Part shown: positions 35,191 through 43,176 of the stretch, piece by piece
Layout: the number at the start of each line of letters is the position of its first letter
Numbering within the stretch: position 1 is the first letter of the stretch
Source: Anaerolineales bacterium
Lineage (GTDB): Bacteria; Chloroflexota; Anaerolineae; Anaerolineales; Anaerolineaceae
Direction: 5' to 3'
DNA: 64,000 nt
Assembly: GCA_020060485.1 (NCBI GenBank)
Contig: JAGVAB010000166.1
Span: 1-64,000 of the forward strand
The notes under the pieces: model-generated
The model's input: the letters and a program-made list of their open reading frames with translations, nothing else
The model's database searches: none
What the model was told of the DNA's origin: nothing
Translations under genes and position numbers: made by a program

Positions 35191-35787
35191 CTACACCAGG
35201 AACGAAACCAGGATCGGCACCAGAAGTGTCAAGACCAGACCGTTCACCACCGCCACCAGCGTGGTGGCGTGGTCTGTGAATTGTTGAATGACAGGCAGCG
35301 TGGTATCCGAGCTGGTAGCGCCGGCACTGGCCACCGCTGCCAGTTTGCCAAAGGTACGCACCAGCAGCGGGGCCAGCAGCAAGGTGGAAACCTCGCGCAG
35401 GATGTTGGCGATCAAAGCCACCACCCCCAGCTGCGGGCCGCGGGCTTGACTGATCATAATGCTGGACAGGCTGTAATACCCCAATCCGGCGCCCACCGAG
35501 ACCCCATCCCGCACACTGATCCCTGGCAGCACCAACGCCACCATACCCGCCCCAGCCAGCGATCCGATCACAATACCTGCCGGCACAAGCAACATGCGAC
35601 CATTCACCTGACGTAGATGGACAAAGAATTGCGGGTCAAGCCCCATTCCCACACCCACCAACAGCAACAAGATGCGCACCAGTTGCATGGAGACCGAATC
35701 GGATAAAAGCGCTTGCGGCGCCACGCCTCCTGCCCCAACAGCCACACCCAGAACGAATAAAGCCAGTAAGACAAGACTGAATTTCAT
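35191..35787 (-). CDS. Lysine exporter LysO family, C-terminal component
   Basis: A 198-residue membrane protein (MKFSLVLLALFVLGVAVGAGG) with about six helices. Family motifs include VSVGAGLGYYSLSSIMIS, IANILREVSTLLLAPL and GATSSDTTLPVIQQFTD. It corresponds to the C-terminal, substrate-binding part of LysO (DUF340), which exports lysine and toxic analogues in E. coli. The ATG at 35787 lies 5 bases after the stop of the companion gene with GGAAGG upstream, so the transporter is encoded as two coupled genes here. Confidence 0.85.
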   Translation of the reverse strand: MKFSLVLLALFVLGVAVGAGGVAPQALLSDSVSMQLVRILLLLVGVGMGLDPQFFVHLRQVNGRMLLVPAGIVIGSLAGAGMVALVLPGISVRDGVSVGAGLGYYSLSSIMISQARGPQLGVVALIANILREVSTLLLAPLLVRTFGKLAAVASAGATSSDTTLPVIQQFTDHATTLVAVVNGLVLTLLVPILVSFLV

Positions 35788-35792
35788 TGGCA

Positions 35793-36062
35793 CTACCTTC
35801 CTTCGGCCATCAGGCGCACAGCCAGGATGCTCCCGGCCACCGCGCCCACTGTCAACACCAGCGCCTGAAGCCCCAACCCGGCCAGGTTTTGCATCACCTG
35901 GGGATTGCTCCCCACAGATATACCCAGCACCACCATCAAGGCACACACTACCCCGCGGGTCAAACCTTCCACCCACGGGCGCAATACTTGTCTGCGGCGC
36001 AAAGCCGCCCCCAGGCCAATCCCGATCATGAACAACAATATCAAAATCAGCATACTTGACAC
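35793..36062 (-). CDS. LysO family, N-terminal component
   Basis: An 89-residue protein with about three helices (ILILLFMIGIGLGAALRRR, GVVCALMVVLGISVGSNPQVM, LTVGAVAGSILAV) matching the N-terminal part of LysO. It is followed immediately by the C-terminal component and is likely its obligate partner. Confidence 0.8.
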   Translation of the reverse strand: MSSMLILILLFMIGIGLGAALRRRQVLRPWVEGLTRGVVCALMVVLGISVGSNPQVMQNLAGLGLQALVLTVGAVAGSILAVRLMAEGR

Positions 36063-36227
36063 TCCGTCTTAAAATAAAAGTGTCGCAAAGATACCATAAA
36101 TTGGAACATTCGGGATAAAATCGGTTCTTTGGTTCCTGTAAACCGCCTGGCTGAATCCCAATCCAATGATACAATTAATCCGCCCCAGCCAATCGAAGGT
36201 AATGTTGCGCACAGAAACTGAAACGAG

Positions 36228-36608
36228 ATGAAACTTTTTAATGTTGGCCCACTTGAATTATTGTTGATCGTGATCCTGGCCCTGGTTGTCTTTGGGCCGA
36301 AACGATTGGTGGCCGGAATGCACGACATCGGCCAATGGCTGCGCACTGCCGCCAAATCTCCGCTGTGGCGGGACATCATCCGCACCACGCAGGATGTGCG
36401 CAACCTGCCCAATGAACTGCTGCGCGAAACCGGCCTGGACCAGGAATTGCAGGAAATAAGCCGCATGACCCAGGAATCGATCCGCATCGATGAACTGGAT
36501 GCCGAGCGTAAAAAGCGGTCTTCTCTTGAAGAAAATGCTGCTGAAAACGAAACAAATATTCTTCCCCCCAAACCACCAGCAGAAGAAACACCGAAACATT
36601 CCACGTAG
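36228..36608 (+). CDS. TatA/TatB-family twin-arginine translocase subunit
   Basis: A 126-residue protein with a short N-terminal membrane helix, the FGPKRL hinge typical of TatA/B, an amphipathic helix and a long charged C-terminal tail. The glycine before the helix (NVGPLELLLIVILALVVFGPKRL) and tail length are closer to TatB. No tatC is present in the window. The MFS gene follows after 57 bases. Confidence 0.85.
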   Translation: MKLFNVGPLELLLIVILALVVFGPKRLVAGMHDIGQWLRTAAKSPLWRDIIRTTQDVRNLPNELLRETGLDQELQEISRMTQESIRIDELDAERKKRSSLEENAAENETNILPPKPPAEETPKHST

Positions 36609-36665
36609 ATCGCAACGCGGCCGAGCTTTTGCTGCCCGGCCTACATTTATGCACTTCGAGGCGCA

Positions 36666-37847
36666 ATGCAAACCAAACCAACATCCCTGAAATTGCAGAT
36701 CTTTCTGCTGACCATCATGCGCGGCATGATGAACATCAACACACGCATGGTCTACCCCTTTCTAATGGTGTTTGCGCGTGGCCTGGGCGTTGACCTGAAA
36801 ACCATTTCCGGCACGCTCACCATCCGTGCTGTTTTCGGCATGTTGACCCCCTTCCTGGCGCCCCTGGCCGAAAAGCACAGCCGCCGGGCTGGCATGTTGC
36901 TGGGCATGGCCATGTTCGCCCTGGGCAGCGGCCTGGTTGTACTTTGGCCTTCTTTGATCACCTTTGCCATTGCCATGTCAATCACCTTTCTGGGCATGTA
37001 TGTTTATATGTCTGCGGTGCAGGCCTACCTGGGTGACCACGTGCCCTATGCCCAGCGCGGCCGGGCCATGGGCACCTTTGAACTGGCCTGGTCTTTTTCT
37101 TTCATCGTTGGCATGCCGCTGCTGGGATTTCTGATTGGCCGCTATGGCTGGCAGGCGCCCTTCCCCATCCTGGCCATTTTTGGGCTGATCGCGTTGATCA
37201 TTATCCGGGTCTTCATCCCCAACAGTCTGCCAGAAGGCAACGGCCAGGGCAGCCAAATGCTCTCAAGCCTGAAAAATGTCCTCGCCGCACCCGCAGCCCG
37301 GGCCAGTCTGCTGCTGATCTTCACCTTCCTGTTGGGCAATGAAATGATCAACCTCATGTTCGGCGTATGGCTGGAAGACACCTTTGCCCTGAAGATCACC
37401 GGCCTGGGCGCAGCCTCGATCATCCTGGGTCTGGCAGACTTGAGCGGTGAAGGCTTGTCCACTGTCATCATTGATAAATTGGGCAAAGAACGGACGATAC
37501 GCATTGCGCTGGCGGCATCTGCAGCCGCATCGCTTTCCATGCCCTTCGCCAGGAACAGCCTGGCATTGACCCTGGCAGCCCTGTTTCTGATCTACTTGAG
37601 CTTTGAGGTGGCCTTCATCAGCATGATGACCCTCTCCAGCGAGATCATGCCCAAAGCACGCGCCACCCTGATGGCTTCCAATGTGGCCGCCGTCTCGCTG
37701 GGCCGCGGGGTTGGCGCCATCATTTCCCCCATGCTGTACGGCGTCGGCTTCATCGCCAACGCTGGTGCGGCAGTATTATTTGCCGCCATTGCTTTCTGGC
37801 TGGTCAGTAAGGTGAAAGTGAAAGAACAACCCCTCCCGCACCTTTAA
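36666..37847 (+). CDS. MFS transporter
   Basis: A 393-residue transporter with 12 predicted helices, opening QIFLLTIMRGMMNINTRMVYPFLMVFARGLGVDL. The loop 2-3 motif is APLAEKHSRRAGMLLGM. GAGG lies 5 bases upstream of the ATG. No ligand-specific motif was recognised; drug, sugar or metabolite export are all possible. Confidence 0.82.
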   Translation: MQTKPTSLKLQIFLLTIMRGMMNINTRMVYPFLMVFARGLGVDLKTISGTLTIRAVFGMLTPFLAPLAEKHSRRAGMLLGMAMFALGSGLVVLWPSLITFAIAMSITFLGMYVYMSAVQAYLGDHVPYAQRGRAMGTFELAWSFSFIVGMPLLGFLIGRYGWQAPFPILAIFGLIALIIIRVFIPNSLPEGNGQGSQMLSSLKNVLAAPAARASLLLIFTFLLGNEMINLMFGVWLEDTFALKITGLGAASIILGLADLSGEGLSTVIIDKLGKERTIRIALAASAAASLSMPFARNSLALTLAALFLIYLSFEVAFISMMTLSSEIMPKARATLMASNVAAVSLGRGVGAIISPMLYGVGFIANAGAAVLFAAIAFWLVSKVKVKEQPLPHL

Positions 37848-37875
37848 TTCGATCCCTCCTCTCCACTGCTGGAAA

Positions 37876-37907
37876 AAAGAGACAAGTGCGCTTGCACCTG
37901 TCTCTTT
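37876..37907. terminator. Bidirectional terminator
   Basis: AAAGAGACAAGTGC / GCACCTGTCTCTTT with a 4-base loop and one mismatch, between the convergent MFS and DUF3592 genes. Confidence 0.8.
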
Positions 37908-37929
37908 ATAAATTGACTACACGCAGCAT

Positions 37930-38355
37930 TTATCCCAAAAATCCCAGTAACCCGATCACGCCTATACCAATCACAAGCAGCCCCAGCGCCAGGAACAAAA
38001 ACGACACAATGTTGGCGCCAGGCTCCAGCACTGCATCTTCCGGGTCATCGGGATGATAATACACTCGTACAACGCTCCCCGGTAGATATTTGGCAAGGAC
38101 ACGATACGCCCGTTGTCCATCACTTGAATTGTAATCAAAGAAAGAGCGCCTGGCGCCAAGATATTCCAGACCATTCACACAGTAACGATATTGGAAGTTA
38201 CGGCTGATGCCTTGACTATTCGTCTGGGTTCCAATCACCGTCCCCTCCACAAATGGCCAATTACGCGCCCGCATGCCCCGGACCATATTCCAAATAGCCG
38301 TTCCCCCTATTGCAACTCCCAAACACAACACAAGTTCAGCAATAATAACTGGCAT
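37930..38355 (-). CDS. DUF3592 membrane protein, paralogue 1
   Basis: A 141-residue protein with membrane helices at both ends and a central beta domain. It contains WPFVEGTVIGTQTN, YRYCVNGLEYLGARRSFFDYNSSDG and VVRVYYHPDDPEDAVLEPGA, the last being the DUF3592 signature (VxVYYxPxxPxxAvLEPG). About 50 bases from a paralogue on the same strand, pointing to tandem duplication. Function unknown. Confidence 0.8.
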   Translation of the reverse strand: MPVIIAELVLCLGVAIGGTAIWNMVRGMRARNWPFVEGTVIGTQTNSQGISRNFQYRYCVNGLEYLGARRSFFDYNSSDGQRAYRVLAKYLPGSVVRVYYHPDDPEDAVLEPGANIVSFLFLALGLLVIGIGVIGLLGFLG

Positions 38356-38403
38356 TTCTTCACCGTTTCGAAGTTATCGGGAGAAGACATTAAGTATCTC
38401 TTG

Positions 38404-38856
38404 TTACATCAGTCCCAGTAAGCCGGCAACGCCTATCGCCATGAAGGTCAATGGCAGGATGAGAAACAGGAAGAATCCGGCACTCATCCCCGGTTCCAGC
38501 ACCGATTCGTCCGGCTGGTCCGGGCGGTAATACACCATGATCACCGCTCCGGGCGCGTAGCGGGCAACGATTTTTACTGCCCGCCGCCGGTTACTGGAGC
38601 GGTAATCGGCAAACGAACGCCGCTTGCCGCTGTATTCTTCACCATCCACTTCGTAGCGGTAGGTGATCTCTGCACCATAAGTGGTGGAACTGCTGCCATC
38701 ATCATAGCTGGTCTCTTTAGTCACCTGCGACTCCAGAACCCGTCCTTCTGTCGTGGGCCATTTGCGCGCCCGCACGCCCTTGACCAATTGCCACACAAAA
38801 AAAGCGGCGAGCAAAACACCCAACACAAAGAAAACCTCGGCCACAATCTTCGACAT
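38404..38856 (-). CDS. DUF3592 membrane protein, paralogue 2
   Basis: A 150-residue paralogue of the preceding gene with the same plan (FVWQLVKGVRARKWPTTEGRVLES; VIMVYYRPDQPDESVLEPGM; C-terminal helix). It retains the RRSFADYRSSNRR block. GGAGGGG lies upstream of the ATG. Function unknown. Confidence 0.8.
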   Translation of the reverse strand: MSKIVAEVFFVLGVLLAAFFVWQLVKGVRARKWPTTEGRVLESQVTKETSYDDGSSSTTYGAEITYRYEVDGEEYSGKRRSFADYRSSNRRRAVKIVARYAPGAVIMVYYRPDQPDESVLEPGMSAGFFLFLILPLTFMAIGVAGLLGLM

Positions 38857-38904
38857 TTGCCCCTCCTTATTCCATACCGATCCAGGAAGAAAAAAGCAAT
38901 TCCC

Positions 38905-39675
38905 TTAGCCGGCCACCACCTGTAAACCGGTCAGGCGGCTGACCAGGTGGCGCAGCCCCCACACTGGCAAAGCCAGCGCCAGGTGCAGCGCCAGACTGAT
39001 GCCAAACACCAGCGCCAGCCCCAGCAGGGCCTGGTTGACCCACGGGCCAAGGGTATCCACCATCCACGGCCCGGCCCCGGCGATGACCATCACCAACAGC
39101 GCCAGCCCCAAACCAATCCCGACCGGCAGCCAGGCATGCCGGTCGGAAGCCGAGGGCAGCATGGTACTGCTGATGGTAAAAGCCAGATAGAACCACAACC
39201 AGAAATCATTCTGGCGGGGAACAGCCAGCAGCCCTTGAAAGAAAGACGGCCAATCTCCCTGACGCATGAAAGCCGCCAGCGGCACCATCCCCAGGCAGAC
39301 GCTGCCCAGAAATGCAATCACTGCCCCGCCAACCAACAGCGGGGCAGTGCCAATGAACGCATCTGTGACCGCACCGGCTTGCTCGGTCTCCACATATCCC
39401 AGGCGCAGCTTGCCTTCGTCCGTCAACTTGGGCAGCAGGGAAAAGCGGCCTGTTTTCACACCCAGCAGGCGCGCCGCCAAGTAATGGCTGGATTCATGCA
39501 GCAAAACGCCAGGGAAGAAGAACAACGAGAACAACCCCATGGAAAGGCCGGGGCGGCGGGTGATTAATAGCAGCAAAGCCTGTATCTCGCGGTGCAGCCA
39601 GCGCTGCACCAGCAGGAAAGGCCCCAGGCAAACCACCAGCCACAACAACCCGTCCAGAGCGATGTCGAAGATCAC
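38905..39675 (-). CDS. M50-like membrane zinc metallopeptidase
   Basis: A 256-residue membrane protein with about six helices. FPGVLLHESSHYLAARLLGVKTG contains an HExxH zinc motif (HESSH) inside a helix, as in site-2-protease-type M50 peptidases. A third zinc ligand is not certain (the helix GAVTDAFIGTAPLLVGG may hold an Asp ligand). Its start overlaps the end of tpiA by 4 bases, so the two are coupled. Substrate unknown. Confidence 0.7.
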   Translation of the reverse strand: MIFDIALDGLLWLVVCLGPFLLVQRWLHREIQALLLLITRRPGLSMGLFSLFFFPGVLLHESSHYLAARLLGVKTGRFSLLPKLTDEGKLRLGYVETEQAGAVTDAFIGTAPLLVGGAVIAFLGSVCLGMVPLAAFMRQGDWPSFFQGLLAVPRQNDFWLWFYLAFTISSTMLPSASDRHAWLPVGIGLGLALLVMVIAGAGPWMVDTLGPWVNQALLGLALVFGISLALHLALALPVWGLRHLVSRLTGLQVVAG

Positions 39676-40442
39676 TTCTTCAAGCTGTCAGCTGCCGCCT
39701 GCACAATGCCGGGGAAATCATCCACTTTGAGGCTGGCCCCGCCCACCAGAGCGCCGTCAATATCCGGCTGGTCAAAGAATTCCGCCGCATTGGAGGCTTT
39801 CACCGAGCCGCCATACAGCACCCGCACTGCCTGGGCAACCGTCTCGCCAAACATGCGCTTGAGCGTGGGGCGGATGTAATCCGCCACGACCAGATTGGCA
39901 TCTTCGCCGCTGGCCGCCCGGCCTGTACCAATCGCCCAGATCGGTTCATAGGCAATGACCACTTTCCCGGCCTGATCGGCGCTCAAACCAGCCATGCCTT
40001 CGCTCACCTGACGGGTCACAACCTCGGCAGTCTGCCCGGCTTCGTTCTCTTCGAGAGTTTCGCCCACGCACATGATCGGGGTCAGCCCGGCGGCCAGGGC
40101 AGCCTTGACCTTGGCGTTCACGGTTTCATCGGTGTCGGCAAAAAAAGCCCGCCGTTCGGAATGTCCCAGAATCACATAAGCGCAAAATTCCTTGACCATT
40201 TCCGGCGAAAGCTCGCCAGTAAATGCCCCGGAGGCTTCCCAGTGCATATTCTGCGCTCCCAGGCCTATCCCGGTGCCAGCCAGCATTTCTGCCAGGCTCA
40301 ACAGGGAAGTGGCCGGCGGGCAAATGACCTGCTCCACAGTTGTGATGGGCTGCATTGCAGGCAAAAGCGCTGCCGCCAGCTTACGGGCCTCTGCCACGGT
40401 TTTGTTCATCTTCCAGTTTCCAGCTACCATTGGTTTTCGCAT
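39672..40442 (-). CDS. tpiA: Triosephosphate isomerase
   Basis: A 256-residue TIM-barrel enzyme interconverting DHAP and glyceraldehyde 3-phosphate. AGNWKMNK carries the substrate Lys, VILGHSERR the catalytic His and [16 protein letters not shown] the catalytic Glu. [11 protein letters not shown] is the phosphate loop. Full length, cytoplasmic, glycolysis/gluconeogenesis. Translationally coupled to the M50-like gene downstream. Confidence 0.97.
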   Translation of the reverse strand: MRKPMVAGNWKMNKTVAEARKLAAALLPAMQPITTVEQVICPPATSLLSLAEMLAGTGIGLGAQNMHWEASGAFTGELSPEMVKEFCAYVILGHSERRAFFADTDETVNAKVKAALAAGLTPIMCVGETLEENEAGQTAEVVTRQVSEGMAGLSADQAGKVVIAYEPIWAIGTGRAASGEDANLVVADYIRPTLKRMFGETVAQAVRVLYGGSVKASNAAEFFDQPDIDGALVGGASLKVDDFPGIVQAAADSLKK

Positions 40443-40531
40443 CGTCTTACCTCACATAAAAATGATTTATTGTCACAGGATCCTGGCTGTCCGGATTCAT
40501 CGCCGACAAGCCAACCCATGAAATATTGACC

Positions 40532-40681
40532 CTATTCCTGGGGTTTTGGCACTTGCAGATCATATTGTTCGCCAAGTTTGAACTTCATCGCCTCCCGGTT
40601 GAAACACGCCGGGCAGGTGTGGCGACCCAAGAATACTATTGCTATGCCCTCCCCGCCCAAGTTGTTACAGCATGCAATCAA
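40532..40681 (-). CDS. Possible small Cys-containing ORF or gene remnant
   Basis: In the 402-base gap between tpiA and the SDR gene, a 49-codon minus-strand frame ends GRHTCPACFNREAMKFKLGE and then DLQVPKPQE. It has a CPAC pair and an ACC earlier, plausible for a small metal-binding protein. There is no ATG with an RBS. A short separate frame starting MAIVIDESSGH just upstream suggests a frameshifted remnant. Kept as tentative. The rest of the gap shows only AT-rich promoter-like DNA near 40740-40800. Confidence 0.25.
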   Translation of the reverse strand: MIACCNNLGGEGIAIVFLGRHTCPACFNREAMKFKLGEQYDLQVPKPQE

Positions 40682-40844
40682 TGCCCACTCGATTCGTCAA
40701 TAACAATCGCCATCTTGTAAAAATGATAACAATTGATATTTTACCAGAAAGCCTTTTAAAAATTCTTTTGTATAATAAACTTATGGCATAATAGCCGGAG
40801 TGCCGCCAAACAATAAGGTATCTGGATTTGCAAAGGGTGAAACC

Positions 40845-41612
40845 ATGGAATTTACAAAGAACGCTGAACAATCAGTTGTCCTGGTAACCGGGGCAGGGCG
40901 CGGCCTTGGTCTGGGCATTGGCCGGGCATTTGCCGCGGCGGGAGCAAAGGTGATCTTCCATTACAACACCAGCCGCCAGACAGCCGAAGAAACCGTGAGT
41001 GAGATATTGCAGCGCGGCGGGCAGGCGCTGGCCTGCCAGGCAGATGTCAGCGCACCGCAGGAAGTGGAACGTCTGTTTGCTGCCGCCCAGGCAGAATTTG
41101 GGCAGCTGGACGTTCTGGTCAACAATGCCGGAACCTATCCAACCTCCCCGCTGCTCGAGCTTGATCCCGAAGAATGGGATGCGGTCATCAACTCGAATTT
41201 GCGCAGCACCTTTCTCTGCACCCAGGCCGCGGCGCAGATCATGAAAAACCGCATGAGCGGAGCGATCATCAACATCGCTTCCATCGAGGGCAATTTTCCT
41301 GCCGTCAATCACGCACATTACAATGCTGCCAAAGCAGGCGTGATCCAGTTCACCAAATCCGCGGCTCGCGAACTGGGCTGCTACAACATCCGCGTCAACG
41401 CCATTTCTCCCGGGTTGATCAACCGCCCCGGTCTGGAAAAGGACTGGCCGGAAGGTGTGGCGCGCTGGTGCAGCAGCGCCCCTCTGGGACGCGTAGGAAC
41501 ACCCCGGGACATCGCCAACGCCTGCCTGTTTCTGGCTTCGCCTGCCGCCAGCTGGATCACTGGCGTCAACCTGCCGGTGGATGGCGGCGCTTCCACTACG
41601 CCTGCCTTTTAA
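40845..41612 (+). CDS. Short-chain dehydrogenase/reductase (FabG-like)
   Basis: A 255-residue SDR. The cofactor motif is TGAGRGLGLGIG, and NNAG follows. The active site is formed by the Ser of IINIASIEG with Tyr and Lys in HYNAAKAG. The C-terminus has GVNLPVDGGAS. It reduces or oxidises a keto/hydroxy substrate with NAD(P); FabG activity is one option, but no fatty-acid genes lie nearby. ATG 40845 follows AAAGGGTG. A DUF985 cupin gene lies 26 bases downstream in the same direction. Confidence 0.88.
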   Translation: MEFTKNAEQSVVLVTGAGRGLGLGIGRAFAAAGAKVIFHYNTSRQTAEETVSEILQRGGQALACQADVSAPQEVERLFAAAQAEFGQLDVLVNNAGTYPTSPLLELDPEEWDAVINSNLRSTFLCTQAAAQIMKNRMSGAIINIASIEGNFPAVNHAHYNAAKAGVIQFTKSAARELGCYNIRVNAISPGLINRPGLEKDWPEGVARWCSSAPLGRVGTPRDIANACLFLASPAASWITGVNLPVDGGASTTPAF

Positions 41613-41638
41613 AAACATTTTCACTTAAAGGTTAAATC

Positions 41639-42163
41639 ATGACACTTTCAAACCTGGAAATCGAGCAAATCATTGCACAGTTGAACCTGCAACCGCTGCC
41701 TTTCGAAGGCGGCTGGTTTGCCCAGACCTATAAATCCAGAGACATCCTCAGCGGGCCAACCCTGCCGCAACGCTATCCCGGCCCGCGTGCAGCAGGCACA
41801 GCCATCCATTACCTGATGACCTCTGCACAGCAAGGCTTCTCTGCCCTGCACAGGCTGCGCGGCGATGAGATCCTGCATTATCATCTGGGAGACCCGGTGG
41901 AATCCCTCTTGCTCTATGCCGATGGCTCTTTCCAAAGATTTGTTATCGGGCCGGACATCCTGCACGGCCAGGTGGTGCAGTTGGTAATCCCGGCCGGAAC
42001 CTGGCAGGGGCATCGTGTTTGCAAGGAAGGACGCTACACCCTGATCAGTTCGACCATGGCCCCCGGCTATGAAGATGAAGATTTCGAGCTGGGCAACCGC
42101 CGCGTGCTGTGCCAGCAATACCCTGAACTCAGGGATGAGATCATCGGCCTGACCAGGGAATAG
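41639..42163 (+). CDS. Cupin-superfamily DUF985 protein
   Basis: A 174-residue single-domain cupin: LPFEGGWFAQTYKS, GTAIHYLM, LHRLRGDEILHYHLGDPVESLLL with the metal-site His and Glu residues, and WQGHRV. DUF985 proteins bind a metal; their reaction is undefined. AAAGG precedes the ATG and it is probably co-transcribed with the SDR gene. Confidence 0.85.
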   Translation: MTLSNLEIEQIIAQLNLQPLPFEGGWFAQTYKSRDILSGPTLPQRYPGPRAAGTAIHYLMTSAQQGFSALHRLRGDEILHYHLGDPVESLLLYADGSFQRFVIGPDILHGQVVQLVIPAGTWQGHRVCKEGRYTLISSTMAPGYEDEDFELGNRRVLCQQYPELRDEIIGLTRE

Positions 42164-42297
42164 AAACAGCGGCCCGATACCCGAAATACAGAAAGGCCCC
42201 AAACTACATCGACTCAAATCGGGGTATTTAAAAAACTGCTCCCCTTTTCAGGGGGCATATGGTGGAGTAAAGAGCATTCCCAAAGGAAGGTATTGAT

Positions 42298-42939
42298 TCA
42301 TAGAATATAAAGCACCGCCCCAAAATGGGCTGCCGCCCCCAGCAGTACAAACAGATGCCAAAGTTCATGAAAACCAAACACGCCTGGGAAGAAATTACCT
42401 TTCTTGGTGATGTAGATTACCGCACCCAGTGTGTACAAAATACCGCCCGCCAGAAGCCAGCCAAAAGAGGCAGCAGGCAGCCGGCGCAGGAACTCACCCC
42501 CCGCAAACACACTCAGCCAACCCATGACCACATACACGCCAGCCGTCAGCCATCGCGGCGTATTGAGAATGACAAGCTTCATCACCACCCCCACCACAGC
42601 CAGTGCCCAAATGACAGCCAGCATACCCCACTGCCAGAAACCCGAAAAAACGATCACACAAAACGGCGTATAGGTTCCAGCGATCAAAAGATAGATAGCG
42701 GAATGGTCAATCGTACGCAGGATCTCCAGCGTCCTGGGGGCAGCGATCACTGAATGATAAAGGCCGCTGGCGAAGAACATGCCAAACAGGCTGAACCCGT
42801 AGATAACAAACGAGATCATCCTGGCAGGGGTGCTGCCACCCCACACCAGCAACAGGCAGGAACCCAGCAGGGCAGCAATTGAACCGCCAAAATGTGAAAT
42901 AGCGTTGAAAGGTTCACGGATTTTCTGGAGCACAGGCAC
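42298..42939 (-). CDS. Hemolysin III / YqfA family membrane protein
   Basis: A 213-residue seven-helix protein of the HlyIII/PAQR superfamily. The conserved residues are in NAISHFGG (first helix), SGLYHSV, TIDHSAIYLLIAGTYTPF and FGFHELWHLFVLLGAAAHF, where Asp/His residues form the metal site. Role in membrane homeostasis is likely but unproven. The start is GTG; a second GTG two codons in fits the RBS about equally. Confidence 0.88.
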   Translation of the reverse strand: MPVLQKIREPFNAISHFGGSIAALLGSCLLLVWGGSTPARMISFVIYGFSLFGMFFASGLYHSVIAAPRTLEILRTIDHSAIYLLIAGTYTPFCVIVFSGFWQWGMLAVIWALAVVGVVMKLVILNTPRWLTAGVYVVMGWLSVFAGGEFLRRLPAASFGWLLAGGILYTLGAVIYITKKGNFFPGVFGFHELWHLFVLLGAAAHFGAVLYIL

Positions 42940-43123
42940 CTCACAATGGAATGTTTGATAACGCTACCCCAGTATAACCAGCCGCCTCCCTGGGTGGACG
43001 TGCCCTGAGTCATAATGTCATTCCTATTCCACCCAATGTTTGGATGTGAACAGGTAATGCAGGAGCCGTGCAACAAAATGGTGGCACTTAAACCTCAAAC
43101 CTTCGTCCTCCATGTGAATCAAA

Positions 43124-43156
43124 TGCAGGGCTGGCCCGGTCTGGGTCAGCCCTGCA
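43124..43156 (-). terminator. Terminator of nifJ
   Basis: TGCAGGGCTG / CAGCCCTGCA with a 13-base loop just beyond the nifJ stop codon, read on the minus strand. Confidence 0.65.
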
Positions 43157-43176
43157 AAAATTCAGGATATGATCGT

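Noticed and set aside
40526..40720. 64-codon plus-strand ORF between tpiA and the SDR gene
   Set aside because: No RBS; the opposite strand carries the more protein-like frame.
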